Positions 14,578-24,059 of a stretch of DNA of 64,000 nt are shown in pieces; the stretch's first letter is position 1; the number at the start of each line of letters is the position of its first letter. This DNA comes from an uncultured beta proteobacterium (lineage in GTDB: Bacteria > Pseudomonadota > Gammaproteobacteria > Burkholderiales > Rhodocyclaceae). The stretch covers positions 1 through 64,000 of the forward strand of contig CAIVQO010000011.1 in assembly GCA_903908065.1 (NCBI GenBank), written 5' to 3'. The translations under genes were made by a program, and so were the position numbers. The notes beneath the pieces are model-generated. The model worked only from the letters and a program-made list of their open reading frames with translations. It was not told where the DNA came from and made no database searches.

Positions 14578-15513
14578 TCAGTTTCCTTTTACCGAGGTCA
14601 GGCCAGCCTCGACGGCTGCCAGATCGTTCATGGCCGCACCGGACATGGCGTCCACACAGCGCTTGACCAGGCCCGAGAGCACTTTGCCCGGGCCACATTC
14701 GAAAACATGGGTAACGCCGGCGTCATGCATCGCCTGCATGGTCTCGACCCAGCGCACCGGTGCTGCGGCCTGGCGCACCAGCGCATCGCGGATTGCCTCG
14801 GGATCACTCAACTGTGCGACATCGACGTTATTGACCACGGGGATTTTTGGTGCCGCGAGGGGCACGCCGGCAAGGTGCCCCTTGAGGGCGTCGGCCGCCG
14901 GCTGCATCAGCGCGCAATGGAAGGGCGCAGAAACCGGCAGCATCAGCGCCCTCTTGGCGCCGCGCGCCTTGACCGCCTCGGCGGCGCGTTCGACGGCCGC
15001 CTTGTGCCCGGCGATGACAGTCTGCTTCGGTTCGTTGAAATTCACCGCCTGTACCACCTGACCTTGCGCGGCCTCGGCGCAGGCCGCCACCACGCCCTCG
15101 GCATCGAGGCCCATCACCGCCGCCATGGCGCCCTCGCCGGCCGGCACGGCCGCCTGCATGGCCTTGGCGCGCAGTTCGACCAGCGGCACGGCATGCCTCA
15201 GTTCGATCACCCCCGCGGCCACCAGGGCGGCGTACTCACCCAGGCTATGCCCGGCCACCATCGCCGGCGCCGGGCCGCCTCTTTCCAGCCAGAGGCGATA
15301 CACCGCAATGTCCGCGGTGAGCATCAGCGGCTGGGTATTCACGGTCAGGCTCAGGTCCTCCGCCGGCCCGTCGGCAACCAGTCGCCACAGGTCACGACCG
15401 AGTGCGGCGGAGGCCTCGTCGAAGGTCGCGCGGACCACCGGGGCATCGCCGTAGGCAGCCATCATGCCGAGGGACTGGGAACCCTGGCCGGGATACACGA
15501 ATGCGAATTTCAT
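14578..15513 (-). CDS. fabD: Malonyl-CoA:ACP transacylase
   Basis: FabD moves malonyl from CoA to ACP to prime elongation. The N-terminus MKFAFVYPGQGSQSLGMMAA is characteristic. The nucleophile is S90 in the elbow VAGHSLGEYAALVAAGV. Malonyl selection uses the Arg in VELRAKAMQ, and the catalytic histidine lies in LPVSAPFHCALMQP. The C-terminal FECGPGKVLSGLVKR is conserved. At 311 residues it is full-length. The ATG at 15513 lies 18 bases after fabH; the much longer open frame upstream is fabH antisense. Confidence 0.95.
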   Translation of the reverse strand: MKFAFVYPGQGSQSLGMMAAYGDAPVVRATFDEASAALGRDLWRLVADGPAEDLSLTVNTQPLMLTADIAVYRLWLERGGPAPAMVAGHSLGEYAALVAAGVIELRHAVPLVELRAKAMQAAVPAGEGAMAAVMGLDAEGVVAACAEAAQGQVVQAVNFNEPKQTVIAGHKAAVERAAEAVKARGAKRALMLPVSAPFHCALMQPAADALKGHLAGVPLAAPKIPVVNNVDVAQLSDPEAIRDALVRQAAAPVRWVETMQAMHDAGVTHVFECGPGKVLSGLVKRCVDAMSGAAMNDLAAVEAGLTSVKGN

Positions 15514-15530
15514 GTCGTCGTTTCTCGCCT

Positions 15531-16499
15531 TCAAAATTTCAGGAGCGTGGCGCCCCAGGTAAAGCCGCCGCCCACGCCTTCCAGCAACAGGTGCTGGCCG
15601 CGTGAGATACGGCCGTCGCGCACCGCTTCGTCGAGCGCCAAGGGAACCGAGGCGGCAGAGGTGTTGCCGTGTTGGGCCACCGTGACCACGCATTTGTCCG
15701 CCGGAATGTGGAGTTTTTTTGCGGTGGCCTGCAGGATCCGGACATTGGCTTGGTGAGGGATCAGCCAGTCGACCCGATCCGTATCTAGGCCGGCGGCGTC
15801 GAGCACTTCGTGCGCCACCTCGGCCAGCACTCGCACCGCAAATTTGAACACCGCCTGCCCGTCCATGCGCAGGAAGGGATCGCCGATCACGGTGCCGCCG
15901 CAGACCTGCCCGGGCACCGAAAGGATGCCATGGTGGCTGCCGTCGGCATGGAAGGCGCTGGCAAGCATACCCGGTTCCGCCGCGGCTTCTAGCACCACGG
16001 CGCCGGCGCCGTCGCCGAACAGCACGCAGGTGCCGCGATCCTGCCAGTCGAGGATGCGCGAAAAGACTTCGGCACCAACCACCAGCGCGCGCTTGTGCGA
16101 ACCGGAGCGGATGAATTTGTCGGCGATCGTCATGGCATAGACGAAACCACTGCACACCGCCTGCACGTCGAAAGCCGCCGCACCATTGGTATTGCCCAGC
16201 TTGTGCTGCAGCAGGGTCGCAGTGCTGGGAAAGACGAAATCCGGGGTTGACGTGGCGACGATGATCAGGTCAAGGTCATTGGCCGCACACCCTGCCGCCT
16301 GCAAGGCCCGACGCGAGGCCTCCAGAGCAAGGTCGCTGCTGGCCACGCCGGGGCCAGCCAGATGGCGGGTACGGATGCCGGTGCGCTCGACTATCCACTC
16401 GTCGGACGAATCCAGCGCCCTGGCGGCAATCAAGGCGGCATTGCTGATCGGCTCGCCGGGCAGGTAGCTGCCGGTGCCACTGACGCGGGTGTGGATCAT
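15531..16499 (-). CDS. fabH: 3-oxoacyl-[ACP] synthase III
   Basis: FabH starts fatty-acid synthesis by condensing acetyl-CoA with malonyl-ACP. The triad is complete: C116 in [13 protein letters not shown], His in [14 protein letters not shown], and Asn in [16 protein letters not shown]. The start [20 protein letters not shown] matches the family, so I used the ATG at 16499; a longer frame to 16643 is antisense of plsX. The product is 322 residues. It lies 14 bases downstream of plsX. Confidence 0.95.
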   Translation of the reverse strand: MIHTRVSGTGSYLPGEPISNAALIAARALDSSDEWIVERTGIRTRHLAGPGVASSDLALEASRRALQAAGCAANDLDLIIVATSTPDFVFPSTATLLQHKLGNTNGAAAFDVQAVCSGFVYAMTIADKFIRSGSHKRALVVGAEVFSRILDWQDRGTCVLFGDGAGAVVLEAAAEPGMLASAFHADGSHHGILSVPGQVCGGTVIGDPFLRMDGQAVFKFAVRVLAEVAHEVLDAAGLDTDRVDWLIPHQANVRILQATAKKLHIPADKCVVTVAQHGNTSAASVPLALDEAVRDGRISRGQHLLLEGVGGGFTWGATLLKF

Positions 16500-16512
16500 C
16501 GTGAAAAGTTCC

Positions 16513-17541
16513 TCAGGCGCAGTGCGCGGATGCCGTCGCGGCAGCCGCCATGCGGGCAGCAATGGTTTCGGGCAGGCGCTGGCGCGCTTCCTCGGCGGCT
16601 TTCTCCAGCGCATGCCAGAAGGCCAATTGATCGGCCGAGCCATGGCTCTTGACCACGATGCCCTTCAGCCCCAGCAGGCTGGCGCCGTTGTAACGGCGCG
16701 GATCGAAGCGCTGGCGGAAGGCCTTGAGCACTGGCATCGCCGCCAGGGCCGCAAGCTTGGTGAAGATATTGCGGGCGAATTCCTGCTTGAGTGCGCCGCC
16801 GATCATGTGGGCGAGGCCCTCCGACGCCTTGAGCGTAATGTTGCCGACGAAGCCGTCGCAAACCACGACATCGGCCGTGCCCTTGAAAATGTCGTTGCCC
16901 TCGACGTTGCCGACGAAATTGAGATCGGTGGCGCGCAAGAGCTCGGCAGCGCGTTTGACCACTTCGTTGCCTTTGATTTCTTCTTCGCCGATGTTGAGCA
17001 GGCCGACACTGGGCCGTTCCTTGTGTTCCAGCGCCGATACCAGGGCCGAGCCCATGATGCCGAACTGGAGCAGGTGTTCGGCGCTGCAATCGACGTTGGC
17101 ACCGAGGTCGAGGACGTAGGTGCTGCCACGCTGGGACGGCAGGATCGAGCAGATCGCCGGCCGGTCGATGCCGGGCAGGGTTTTCAGCACGAAGCGGGAT
17201 ATCGCCATCAGGGCGCCGGTATTGCCGGCGGATACTGCCGCCCCGGCGCGCCCTTCCTTGACCAGGTCGATGGCGACCCGCATCGAGGAGTCCTTCTTGC
17301 CGCGCATCGCGCTGGCCACCGCCTCGTCCATGCCGACCACCTCCGAGGCATGGTGTACCGTCAGACGATCGCTGAGGCTGGCCGCCGACAGGGCGTCGAG
17401 TTGCGGGCGCAGGACTTCCTCGCGCCCGACCAGGATGGCGGTGCAATCACTGTCGTGACGCAGGAATTCGAGCACGGCGGGCAGCGTGACCGAGGGACCA
17501 TGGTCACCGCCCATGCAATCCACCGCGAGGGTGATCGCCAT
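16513..17541 (-). CDS. plsX: Phosphate acyltransferase PlsX
   Basis: PlsX converts acyl-ACP to acyl-phosphate, the donor for PlsY in phospholipid synthesis. The family start [20 protein letters not shown] is present, as are [55 protein letters not shown] and GNVEGNDIF. The 342-residue length is normal. It lies 80 bases after rpmF and precedes fabH in the conserved cluster. A PlsB-like acyltransferase at 39315 suggests that two acylation routes may coexist here. Confidence 0.95.
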   Translation of the reverse strand: MAITLAVDCMGGDHGPSVTLPAVLEFLRHDSDCTAILVGREEVLRPQLDALSAASLSDRLTVHHASEVVGMDEAVASAMRGKKDSSMRVAIDLVKEGRAGAAVSAGNTGALMAISRFVLKTLPGIDRPAICSILPSQRGSTYVLDLGANVDCSAEHLLQFGIMGSALVSALEHKERPSVGLLNIGEEEIKGNEVVKRAAELLRATDLNFVGNVEGNDIFKGTADVVVCDGFVGNITLKASEGLAHMIGGALKQEFARNIFTKLAALAAMPVLKAFRQRFDPRRYNGASLLGLKGIVVKSHGSADQLAFWHALEKAAEEARQRLPETIAARMAAAATASAHCA

Positions 17542-17620
17542 CGTTGGGAGAGTCTTCCGGGGCTCTATGTAAAAACGGCCGGACGCGCCTGACGCATCCG
17601 GCCGGATTCAGGGGGCTGGA

Positions 17621-17800
17621 TTACTCGCCCTTGGCCTTCACTACCTTCTTGCCGCGATACACGCCGGAAGGCGAGATGTGGTGGCGCAGATGGACTTCGC
17701 CGGTGGTCGGCTCGACCGCCAGCGGGGGCGCCGTCAGGAAATCGTGGGCGCGGTGCATGCCACGCTTGGACGGGGACTTCTTGTTCTGTTGAACTGCCAT
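17621..17800 (-). CDS. rpmF: 50S ribosomal protein L32
   Basis: The 59-residue product reads [20 protein letters not shown], continues through [20 protein letters not shown] and ends [12 protein letters not shown]. These are the signature ends of L32, a small basic subunit protein of the large ribosome. No C-terminal zinc-binding cysteines are present, as is common for this form. AGGAG lies about 8 bases upstream of the ATG at 17800. It sits between yceD and plsX, the usual place. Confidence 0.95.
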   Translation of the reverse strand: MAVQQNKKSPSKRGMHRAHDFLTAPPLAVEPTTGEVHLRHHISPSGVYRGKKVVKAKGE

Positions 17801-17816
17801 TTCCTTGCTCCTTAAC

Positions 17817-18335
17817 TCAATGCTTCTTCAATGCGGCCAGCGCCGCGAACGGCGATGATCCATTCCCTGCTGCATTCGCCGAAGGCGCCTCGCACACGTC
17901 GTGACGAGGCGCAATGGGCAGCGCCAGCAACACTTCATCTTCCACCAGGGACAGCACCACCAGTTCTTTTTCCGCCTCGATGGCGTCGGCGCTGTCATCG
18001 GCCAGATCTTCGTCCGGCCACTCCTCTCCCGGCCCAACCAACTGCAAACGGCTCTTGATCCTCAATTCATGGCGCAAGCCACCAAGGCATCGCTGGCAGC
18101 GCAATTCCGGCGCGGCTTCGATGTCCAGCAACAACCACGACTTGCCCTCCGCGTCGCGCCGACCTTCCAATCTGAACACCAGATCGCCGTCCGTCGCAAC
18201 CAGCAGGTCCGCCAGGCGCGGCAAGGCGCCAAGCGCCACGCTACGCTGCAGGGAAGCCCCGCTGCGCGCAAACTCCAGCGAGTCGATGACCGTTCCAGCA
18301 AGGGAATCAGACACAGGCCGATGCTCGCGCGACAT
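17817..18335 (-). CDS. yceD: DUF177/YceD family protein
   Basis: The 172-residue protein carries the YceD hallmarks: a C-x-x-C pair in [11 protein letters not shown], then an acidic stretch ([20 protein letters not shown]), then [14 protein letters not shown] with a downstream cysteine. In other bacteria YceD-type proteins are linked to 23S rRNA or ribosome assembly; the exact role is unsettled. It lies 16 bases upstream of rpmF, the conserved arrangement. A good promoter overlaps its very start, so translation may be leaderless or the true start may be further downstream. Confidence 0.8.
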   Translation of the reverse strand: MSREHRPVSDSLAGTVIDSLEFARSGASLQRSVALGALPRLADLLVATDGDLVFRLEGRRDAEGKSWLLLDIEAAPELRCQRCLGGLRHELRIKSRLQLVGPGEEWPDEDLADDSADAIEAEKELVVLSLVEDEVLLALPIAPRHDVCEAPSANAAGNGSSPFAALAALKKH

Positions 18336-18344
18336 AAACAGCGA

Positions 18345-18374
18345 ATGTTATCATGCCGGCCCCTTTTGGATCAA
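18345..18374 (-). promoter_or_regulatory. Candidate sigma-70 promoter of the yceD-rpmF-plsX-fab operon
   Basis: On the minus strand, TTGATC (18374-18369), an 18-base spacer and TAACAT (18350-18345). Only nine bases separate the -10 from the yceD ATG, so the transcript would be almost leaderless. The maf gene starts in the opposite direction at 18379. Confidence 0.45.
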
Positions 18375-18378
18375 GCCC

Positions 18379-18960
18379 ATGCAACGCATTCTTGTCCTCG
18401 CTTCGACCTCGCCTTACCGCCGCGAACTGTTGCAACGCCTCCAGTTGCCTTTCGAAACCGCCGCTCCGGAGGTCGATGAAACGGCCCATCACGGCGAGGT
18501 GCCCGCAGCCACGGCACTGCGGCTTGCGGAAGCCAAGGCACGCGCCGTGGCTGCGCGCCATCCGGAAGCCCTGATCATCGGTTCCGACCAGATTGCAGCC
18601 CAGGGCAGCCAGCGTTACGGCAAGCCGGGCACACGCGCCAATGCCGCTGCACAGCTGCGCGCCATGCGTGGCAGGGAAATCGTGTTCCATACCGGCCTGT
18701 GCCTGCTCGATGCCGCGAGCGGCTCGACCCAGTCCCGCTGCGTCGACATCCATGTCGGCTTCCGAGACCTGTCCGACGCCGAGATCGAGTCCTACCTCGA
18801 CAAGGAAGATGCCCTGAATTGCGCCGGCAGCGCCAAATCCGAGGGCCTCGGCATCAGCCTGCTGAGCTACCTGCGCGGCGACGACCCGAACGCACTGGTC
18901 GGCCTGCCGCTGATCGCACTGTGCGAGATGCTGCGCACCGCCGGCGTCACGCTGCCCTGA
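18379..18960 (+). CDS. maf: Maf-type nucleotide pyrophosphatase
   Basis: Maf proteins hydrolyse non-canonical nucleoside triphosphates (the YceF group prefers 7-methyl-GTP). The signature N-terminus [17 protein letters not shown], the catalytic [13 protein letters not shown] and LIIGSDQIA, and C-terminal [11 protein letters not shown] are present. The 193-residue length is normal. I used the ATG at 18379 because the frame further upstream is antisense of yceD. It is divergent from yceD and followed three bases later by a methylase gene. The YceF-type assignment is from neighbourhood and likeness. Confidence 0.9.
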   Translation: MQRILVLASTSPYRRELLQRLQLPFETAAPEVDETAHHGEVPAATALRLAEAKARAVAARHPEALIIGSDQIAAQGSQRYGKPGTRANAAAQLRAMRGREIVFHTGLCLLDAASGSTQSRCVDIHVGFRDLSDAEIESYLDKEDALNCAGSAKSEGLGISLLSYLRGDDPNALVGLPLIALCEMLRTAGVTLP

Positions 18961-18963
18961 GGC

Positions 18964-19677
18964 ATGGCCGCCGGCCGACTCTGGCTGCTGCCGGTAGCCC
19001 TGGGTGAAAGCCGCTGGGACAGCTTCCTGCCCGCGGCCACTCGTGACGCCGCCTGTCGCCTGACGCATTTCGTCGTCGAGAACGCCAAGACCGCGCGCGC
19101 CGAACTGAAACGCCTCGGTCATCCCCAGCCGCTGCGCGAACTGCATATCGAGCAATTGCCGGAAGCGCTTTCGGCCAGCGAGATCGACCGGATGCTGGCG
19201 CCTCTGTTGGCTGGAATCGACCTTGGCCTGATGTCCGAGGCCGGCTGCCCGGCGGTAGCCGACCCGGGGGCGCTGCTGGTGAGGCGTGCCCATGAACTCG
19301 GCATCGCGGTCAAGCCGCTGGTCGGGCCATCGTCCCTGCTGCTGGCACTGATGGCCTCGGGGCTGGATGGCCAGCGCTTCGCCTTCCATGGTTACCTTCC
19401 GGCACGCGACCCCGAACGCGGCAAACGCATCGCGGAGTTCGAGGCCGAATCCGCACGCAAGGTGCAGACGCAGATCTTCATCGAAACGCCCTACCGCAAC
19501 CTCACCCTGCTCGCCGCGCTGTTGCAGTCCTGCCGGCCGACTACTCGGCTGTGCCTCGCCACCGACCTCGGTCTGGAAAACGAAGCGATCGCCACGCGCC
19601 GCATCGCCGACTGGAAACAGCTGCCGCCGCCGCCCATCGACAAACGGCCGACGGTTTTCCTGCTCCTGGCCGGCTAG
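18964..19677 (+). CDS. Tetrapyrrole-methylase-fold SAM methyltransferase (RsmI-like)
   Basis: The 237-residue protein belongs to the tetrapyrrole methylase superfamily that includes RsmI (16S rRNA C1402 2'-O-methyltransferase). Recognisable parts are HFVVENAKTARAELKRLGHP, the SAM-loop-like GLMSEAGCPAVADPGALLV, GPSSLLLALMASGLDGQRFA and IFIETPYRNLTLLAALL. It lacks the usual RsmI N-terminal TPIGN start, so it is the shorter paralogue found beside maf in many betaproteobacteria. Its target is unknown. It overlaps the end of the convergent selD by four bases. Confidence 0.75.
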   Translation: MAAGRLWLLPVALGESRWDSFLPAATRDAACRLTHFVVENAKTARAELKRLGHPQPLRELHIEQLPEALSASEIDRMLAPLLAGIDLGLMSEAGCPAVADPGALLVRRAHELGIAVKPLVGPSSLLLALMASGLDGQRFAFHGYLPARDPERGKRIAEFEAESARKVQTQIFIETPYRNLTLLAALLQSCRPTTRLCLATDLGLENEAIATRRIADWKQLPPPPIDKRPTVFLLLAG

Positions 19678-20735
19678 GCCACGGCAACCCGAGCCGGGCC
19701 GCTTTCGAGCCGGCCGATCACAGCCGCGTGGTCAAAGCCCTCGCTGCGAAAGACTTCCAGTACGGTGTCGCTGGCCTCCGGCGCGCAAGCCACCAGCAGG
19801 CCGCCGCTGGTTTGCGGATCGGTGAGCAGGGCACGCTGCATTTCAGAGATCCCGGGCGCAAGATCGACCTCGGCACCATAACCCATCCAGTTGCGCGCCG
19901 AGGCGCCGGTGATATAGCCCGCGCCAGCGAGACGTTCGACGTCCGTCAGCAGGGGAATGCGGCCGATTTCCAGGCGCGCGCCCAGACGAGAGCCGCGGCA
20001 GATTTCCAGCAGGTGCCCGAGCAGGCCGAAGCCGGTGACATCGGTCAGGGCATGCACCGCCTCGAGCGGCGCCAGCTTGCGTCCCGGAGTATTGAGCTTG
20101 GTGGTACTGTCGATCATCGCCGCATAACCGCCGGCATCGAGCGCGCCTTTCTTCAACGCCGCCGAAAGTACCCCGACGCCGAGCCCCTTGCCGAGGATCA
20201 GGACATCGCCGGACCGGGCACCGGCGTTGGTTTTGACCTGGTCGGGATGCACCAGGCCAAGCGCGACGAGGCCGTAGATCGGCTCCACCGAATCGATGGT
20301 GTGGCCACCGGCAATGGGAATTCCGGCGGCCGCGCATACGCTCTCGCCGCCTTCGAGGATGCGCCCGATGGTTTCCACCGGCAGTTTGTCGATCGGCATG
20401 CCGACCAGGGCCAGCGCCATGATCGGCGTGCCGCCCATGGCGTACACATCGCTGATCGCATTGGTGGCAGCGATGCGGCCGAAATCATGCGGATCGTCGA
20501 CGATGGGCATGAAAAAGTCGGTGGTAGCAATCAGGGCCTGGTGATCATTCAGGCGGTATACGGCCGCATCGTCGCTGGTCTCGATGCCGACCAGCAACTC
20601 CTTGGGTACCGGCAAACCCCGCGAACCGCGCAGGATCTCCGAAAGGATGCCCGGCGCGATCTTGCAGCCGCATCCTCCGCCATGGCTGAAGGAGGTCAGG
20701 CGGATTGGTGCGGCGAGGGCTTGCGGGGAATTCAT
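19674..20735 (-). CDS. selD: Selenide, water dikinase (selenophosphate synthase)
   Basis: SelD makes selenophosphate from selenide and ATP, the selenium donor for tRNA and selenoproteins. The N-terminus IRLTSFSHGGGCGCKIAPGI contains the essential Cys (C22) and Lys (K25). This is the cysteine form, not the selenocysteine form. The ATP-binding part has DDAAVYRL, DFFMPIVDDPHDFGRIAATN and GGHTIDSVEPIYGL. The 353-residue length is normal. I used the ATG at 20735; longer frames upstream have no family features. selA and selB are not in the window. Confidence 0.95.
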   Translation of the reverse strand: MNSPQALAAPIRLTSFSHGGGCGCKIAPGILSEILRGSRGLPVPKELLVGIETSDDAAVYRLNDHQALIATTDFFMPIVDDPHDFGRIAATNAISDVYAMGGTPIMALALVGMPIDKLPVETIGRILEGGESVCAAAGIPIAGGHTIDSVEPIYGLVALGLVHPDQVKTNAGARSGDVLILGKGLGVGVLSAALKKGALDAGGYAAMIDSTTKLNTPGRKLAPLEAVHALTDVTGFGLLGHLLEICRGSRLGARLEIGRIPLLTDVERLAGAGYITGASARNWMGYGAEVDLAPGISEMQRALLTDPQTSGGLLVACAPEASDTVLEVFRSEGFDHAAVIGRLESGPARVAVA

Positions 20736-20820
20736 CGGTTCAATTTTCCTGGTTTCGATGGGAACGGCAAATCGGCGCCGCGTGTGGGCCAAGCATACCG
20801 CGTCAAACCGGCTGGCGACA

Positions 20821-21132
20821 TCAGACGCCGCGCAGGAGGTAAAAGACGGCAAAGCCGAGGCCGATGGTAAGCACCGTATTGCGCCACAGTGCGGCGGCAA
20901 CAATCGCCACCAGCCCGGCCCAAAGCCGGGCGTTGCCGATGCCCAGAGCGATGCCGCCATCGACCAGCAGCAACTCGGGCGCCACCAGCGCGGTCAACGC
21001 TGCCACCGGCACGAATGGCAGCAGGCGCACGAACCACGGCGACGGCTGGAAGTGGCCCTCGGCGGCAATGAAGGAATAGCGGATGACGAAGGTGATCATC
21101 CCACACACCAGCATCAGGCCCCAGATCGTCAT
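20821..21132 (-). CDS. azlD: AzlD-type branched-chain amino acid exporter subunit
   Basis: The 103-residue protein has four hydrophobic segments: LMLVCGMITFVIRYSFI, then LPFVPVAALTALVAPEL, GNARLWAGLVAIVAAAL and VLTIGLGFAVFYLLRGV. That is the layout of AzlD, the small partner of AzlC in branched-chain amino acid export. Its ATG at 21132 overlaps the azlC stop (ATGA), so the two are translated together. Substrate is inferred from the family and not visible in the sequence. Confidence 0.85.
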   Translation of the reverse strand: MTIWGLMLVCGMITFVIRYSFIAAEGHFQPSPWFVRLLPFVPVAALTALVAPELLLVDGGIALGIGNARLWAGLVAIVAAALWRNTVLTIGLGFAVFYLLRGV

Positions 21133-21818
21133 GCGCTTTCCCGCGACCAGAGGGCGCCCACCGCCAGCCCGGCCAAGGCAGCGAGGAACAGGCCCAACTT
21201 GTAGGGCAGTCCGGCCAGCAGCACGGCGGTAGCGGCAGCGGCCAGCGCGGCGGCAAGCATGGCGCGGCTGGCGATCATTGGCACGACGATGGCAATGAAG
21301 GTCAGCGGCAGGGCGAAATCCAGCCCCAGCCCGGCCGGCAACTGGGCGCCGAGAACCACCCCGGCCAGGGTGGCAACTTGCCAGCCGGCCCACAAACCGA
21401 AACCCGAGCCCAGCAGTATCCAGTGCGCCGCCGACGCGTCGTCCTTGCGCGCGGATATCAGGTGCGGAATTGCCGCAGCATACGCTTCGTCGGTCAGCAG
21501 GTAGGCCAGCAGCAGTTTCCAGCGGCGCGGCAGGTGCGCCAGCATGGGCGCCACTGAGGCGCTGTAGAGCGCATGGCGCAGGTTGATCAAACCCACCGCG
21601 CCCGCGCTCAGCAAGACCGGGGCGCCAACGCCCGCCAGTTGCGCCAGCAGGAACTGGGCGGAGCCGGCGAACACGATGCTCGACATGGCCATCGCCGCCA
21701 GTGCCGGAATGCCGCTTTGCAAGGCCACCACGCCATAGATCACGCCAAACGGAGCGACCCCAAGCAGCAAGGGCAGCACGGCACGCAGGCCGAGCGCGAA
21801 TCTTGCGCCGGCCCTCAT
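21129..21818 (-). CDS. azlC: AzlC-type branched-chain amino acid exporter subunit
   Basis: AzlC is the large membrane subunit of an exporter of branched-chain amino acids or analogues. The family signature LLLGVAPFGVIYGVVALQSG is at the N-terminus, followed by FAGSAQFLLAQLAGVGAP, LINLRHALYSASVAPML and YLLTDEAYA. The 229-residue protein has about six hydrophobic segments. The ATG at 21818 overlaps the upstream EamA gene's stop and azlD follows directly, so the three transport genes form one unit. Confidence 0.9.
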   Translation of the reverse strand: MRAGARFALGLRAVLPLLLGVAPFGVIYGVVALQSGIPALAAMAMSSIVFAGSAQFLLAQLAGVGAPVLLSAGAVGLINLRHALYSASVAPMLAHLPRRWKLLLAYLLTDEAYAAAIPHLISARKDDASAAHWILLGSGFGLWAGWQVATLAGVVLGAQLPAGLGLDFALPLTFIAIVVPMIASRAMLAAALAAAATAVLLAGLPYKLGLFLAALAGLAVGALWSRESA

Positions 21819-22702
21819 TTGCGTGCCGGCAGATTGACGAGCACGATGCCGCCCACCACCAGCGCGGCGGCGAGGAAGAAATGCAGGCTTGGCTGGTCGT
21901 GCATCAGCAACATGCCGAACCATACACCGAACAAGGGCGTGAGGAAGGAGAACACCAGCAGCCGCCCGGCCAGATAGCGCGTAAGCAGCCAGAACCAGGC
22001 AAGGTAGCTGGCGAAGGCGACAATCACGACCTGATAGGCCATGGCCCAAAGAGTCGGCGCTGACACCACGGCGGCGATGCCGCGCTCACCGACCATCCAG
22101 GACAGCGGAAACATCACCGCTGCCGATACCACCAGCTGGTACAGCAGCACCTTGGTAGCCGTCACCCGCGCCAGCGACGTGGCGCGGATCAAGACCGTGG
22201 TCGCCGCCCAGAACAGCGCTGCCAGCACGCCGAAGAAATCCCCCAGGGCATCTCCGCCCGAGGCCCTGTCGATGAAAGCCAGCACCAGGCCGCCAAATGC
22301 CAGTATCACCCCCGCCCACTGGCGCCAGGCCATGCGCTCGCCGGGCACGAAAAAATGCAGCCCCAGGACCGTAAAGCAGGGCGCGGTATACAGAAAGACC
22401 ACCATGCGCGAGACCGTGGTCCGCTCGACGCCGACAAAGATAAAAACGAACTCGAGGCCGAACAGCAAGCCTGCCAGCAGGCCAGGACGCAAGGAAGCAT
22501 CGCGTCCGAACAGGGCCAGTCCACGCCAGCGGGCCCAGGCGAACACCAGCACCGCACCGAGGCCCGAGCGCAGCGCCGCCTGCATGATGGGGCTGATCTC
22601 CGCCGCGGCGAATTTCATCGCCACCTGCTGGAAACCCCAGATTGCACACAACAGCAACATCAGTGCAAAAGCGCCCGCCCCGGGAGCAATCCGCTGGTTC
22701 AT
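21815..22702 (-). CDS. EamA (DMT) family permease
   Basis: The 295-residue protein has ten predicted membrane segments in two EamA repeats. The first begins FALMLLLCAIWGFQQVAMKF, with ALRSGLGAVLVFAWARW and VFLYTAPCFTVLG. The second begins LGDFFGVLAALFWAATTVL, with FSFLTPLFGVWFGMLLMHDQ and VVGGIVLVNL. Such transporters export metabolites or drugs; the substrate cannot be told. It lies between the YkgJ gene and azlC with four-base overlaps on both sides. Confidence 0.85.
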   Translation of the reverse strand: MNQRIAPGAGAFALMLLLCAIWGFQQVAMKFAAAEISPIMQAALRSGLGAVLVFAWARWRGLALFGRDASLRPGLLAGLLFGLEFVFIFVGVERTTVSRMVVFLYTAPCFTVLGLHFFVPGERMAWRQWAGVILAFGGLVLAFIDRASGGDALGDFFGVLAALFWAATTVLIRATSLARVTATKVLLYQLVVSAAVMFPLSWMVGERGIAAVVSAPTLWAMAYQVVIVAFASYLAWFWLLTRYLAGRLLVFSFLTPLFGVWFGMLLMHDQPSLHFFLAAALVVGGIVLVNLPARK

Positions 22703-23037
22703 GCCGCCACCGCGGCCAGTTCCGGCAGGCCATGCCGCCGCCGTGCCTCGTTGCAGGCCTCGTCACCGCGCCCCACTACCGCGAGCGGTGCGAACTCGCG
22801 GCAGGCGGAGGAGCGAAACTCGTAGATCGCGCAGGACACAGAGCTACCCAGCGTACCGCGCAAGGCCACGCAGCGCACCGGCGCCGCGGCCGTGCCGCGC
22901 ATGCAGACGATGTGCGGCCCCACCGATTCGACCAGGGCCGCCGGAACCTGCCCGCCGGGCAGATCATCGACTTCGTAGCAGGGAAAGGAAACGCGATAAC
23001 TGGCGCAACAGGCGCCGCAGGACTGGCAGGGGCTCAC
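22699..23037 (-). CDS. YkgJ-type cysteine-cluster protein
   Basis: The N-terminus SPCQSCGACCASYRVSF and later VSCAIYEFRSSACREF give the CxxCGxCC...C...C cluster of the YkgJ (UPF0153) family, which is likely to bind zinc or an iron-sulfur centre. Its function is unknown. I chose the GTG at 23037, whose GTGA overlaps the pit stop codon; an ATG seven codons upstream (23058) is possible but lies inside pit. The product is 112 residues with this start. The overlap with pit and the EamA gene suggests one transcript. Confidence 0.75.
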   Translation of the reverse strand: MSPCQSCGACCASYRVSFPCYEVDDLPGGQVPAALVESVGPHIVCMRGTAAAPVRCVALRGTLGSSVSCAIYEFRSSACREFAPLAVVGRGDEACNEARRRHGLPELAAVAA

Positions 23038-24041
23038 AGCACCAGCCGGCCGATCCACCAGGCAATGGCGGCAATGATCCCGCTCGCCGGAATGGTCAGA
23101 ATCCAGGCCCAGACGATGCCGCCGGCAACGCCCCAGCGCACGTTCTTAGGCCCGCCGGTAGAGCCGACGCCGGCAATCGCGCCGGTGATGGTGTGCGTGG
23201 TCGACACCGGGATGCCCATCACCGTGGACATGAACAGTGTGATGGCACCGCCCATGCTGGCGGAAAAGCCCTTGGCCTGGTTCAGCTTGGTGATGCGCTG
23301 GCCCATGGTGCGGACGATGCGCCAGCCGCCGAACATGGTGCCGAGGCCCATCGACGCGTAGCAGGCGACGATCACCCATACCGGAACGGACTCGTTCGAC
23401 TGGCTCATGCCCGCCGCCACCAGCAGCATCCAGATGATGCCGATCGTCTTCTGCGCGTCATTGCCGCCGTGCCCAATGCTGTAGGCGGCCGCCGATACCA
23501 GCTGCAGGCGGCGGAAAATCTTGTCCACCTTCTTCGGCGGCGTCTTGTTGCAGATCCAGGCAATGCTGACCATGATCAGGCCGCCGAGGGCAAACCCGAG
23601 CAGGGGCGCCACGAAGATGAAGACGATGATCTTGCCCAGACCGCTCCAGATCAGGGTGCCGACGCCGCCCTTGGCCACGGCTGCGCCGACCAGGCCGCCG
23701 ATCAGCGCATGCGAGGAGCTGGACGGGATGCCGTAGTACCAGGTGATGATGTTCCAGGCGATGGCGCCGACCAGGGCGCCGAAGACGACATGGTGATCGA
23801 CGATGCCCGGATCGATGGTGCCCTTGCCAATGGTCTTGGCCACCGACAGCTGAAAGATGAAAATCGCCACGACATTGAAGAACGCAGCCCAAAGTACGGC
23901 CTGATGCGGCTTCAGCACACGGGTCGAGACGATCGTGGCGATCGAGTTCGCCGCATCGTGGAAGCCGTTCATGAAGTCGAAGGCCAGTGCCAGCAGCACC
24001 AGCACCAAGACTACCGACAGGCTGATATCGACCGCTTGCAT
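23034..24041 (-). CDS. pit: Low-affinity inorganic phosphate transporter (PiT family)
   Basis: PiT transporters import phosphate, often as a metal-phosphate complex, using ion gradients. The two PD001131 signature repeats are visible: FDFMNGFHDAANSIATIVST near the N-terminus and AAYSIGHGGNDAQKTIGII in the second half. WYYGIPSSSSHALIGGLVGA and VMGIPVSTTHTITGAIAGVG are also conserved. The 335-residue form is the short bacterial type. It follows the DUF47 gene by 18 bases, the standard pairing. Confidence 0.93.
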   Translation of the reverse strand: MQAVDISLSVVLVLVLLALAFDFMNGFHDAANSIATIVSTRVLKPHQAVLWAAFFNVVAIFIFQLSVAKTIGKGTIDPGIVDHHVVFGALVGAIAWNIITWYYGIPSSSSHALIGGLVGAAVAKGGVGTLIWSGLGKIIVFIFVAPLLGFALGGLIMVSIAWICNKTPPKKVDKIFRRLQLVSAAAYSIGHGGNDAQKTIGIIWMLLVAAGMSQSNESVPVWVIVACYASMGLGTMFGGWRIVRTMGQRITKLNQAKGFSASMGGAITLFMSTVMGIPVSTTHTITGAIAGVGSTGGPKNVRWGVAGGIVWAWILTIPASGIIAAIAWWIGRLVL

Positions 24042-24059
24042 TTGGGTTTGCGGCCTGGA

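Noticed and set aside
19674-20735. Possible selenocysteine in SelD
   Set aside because: The active-site codon is an ordinary Cys (GGGCGCK) and no in-frame TGA is present.
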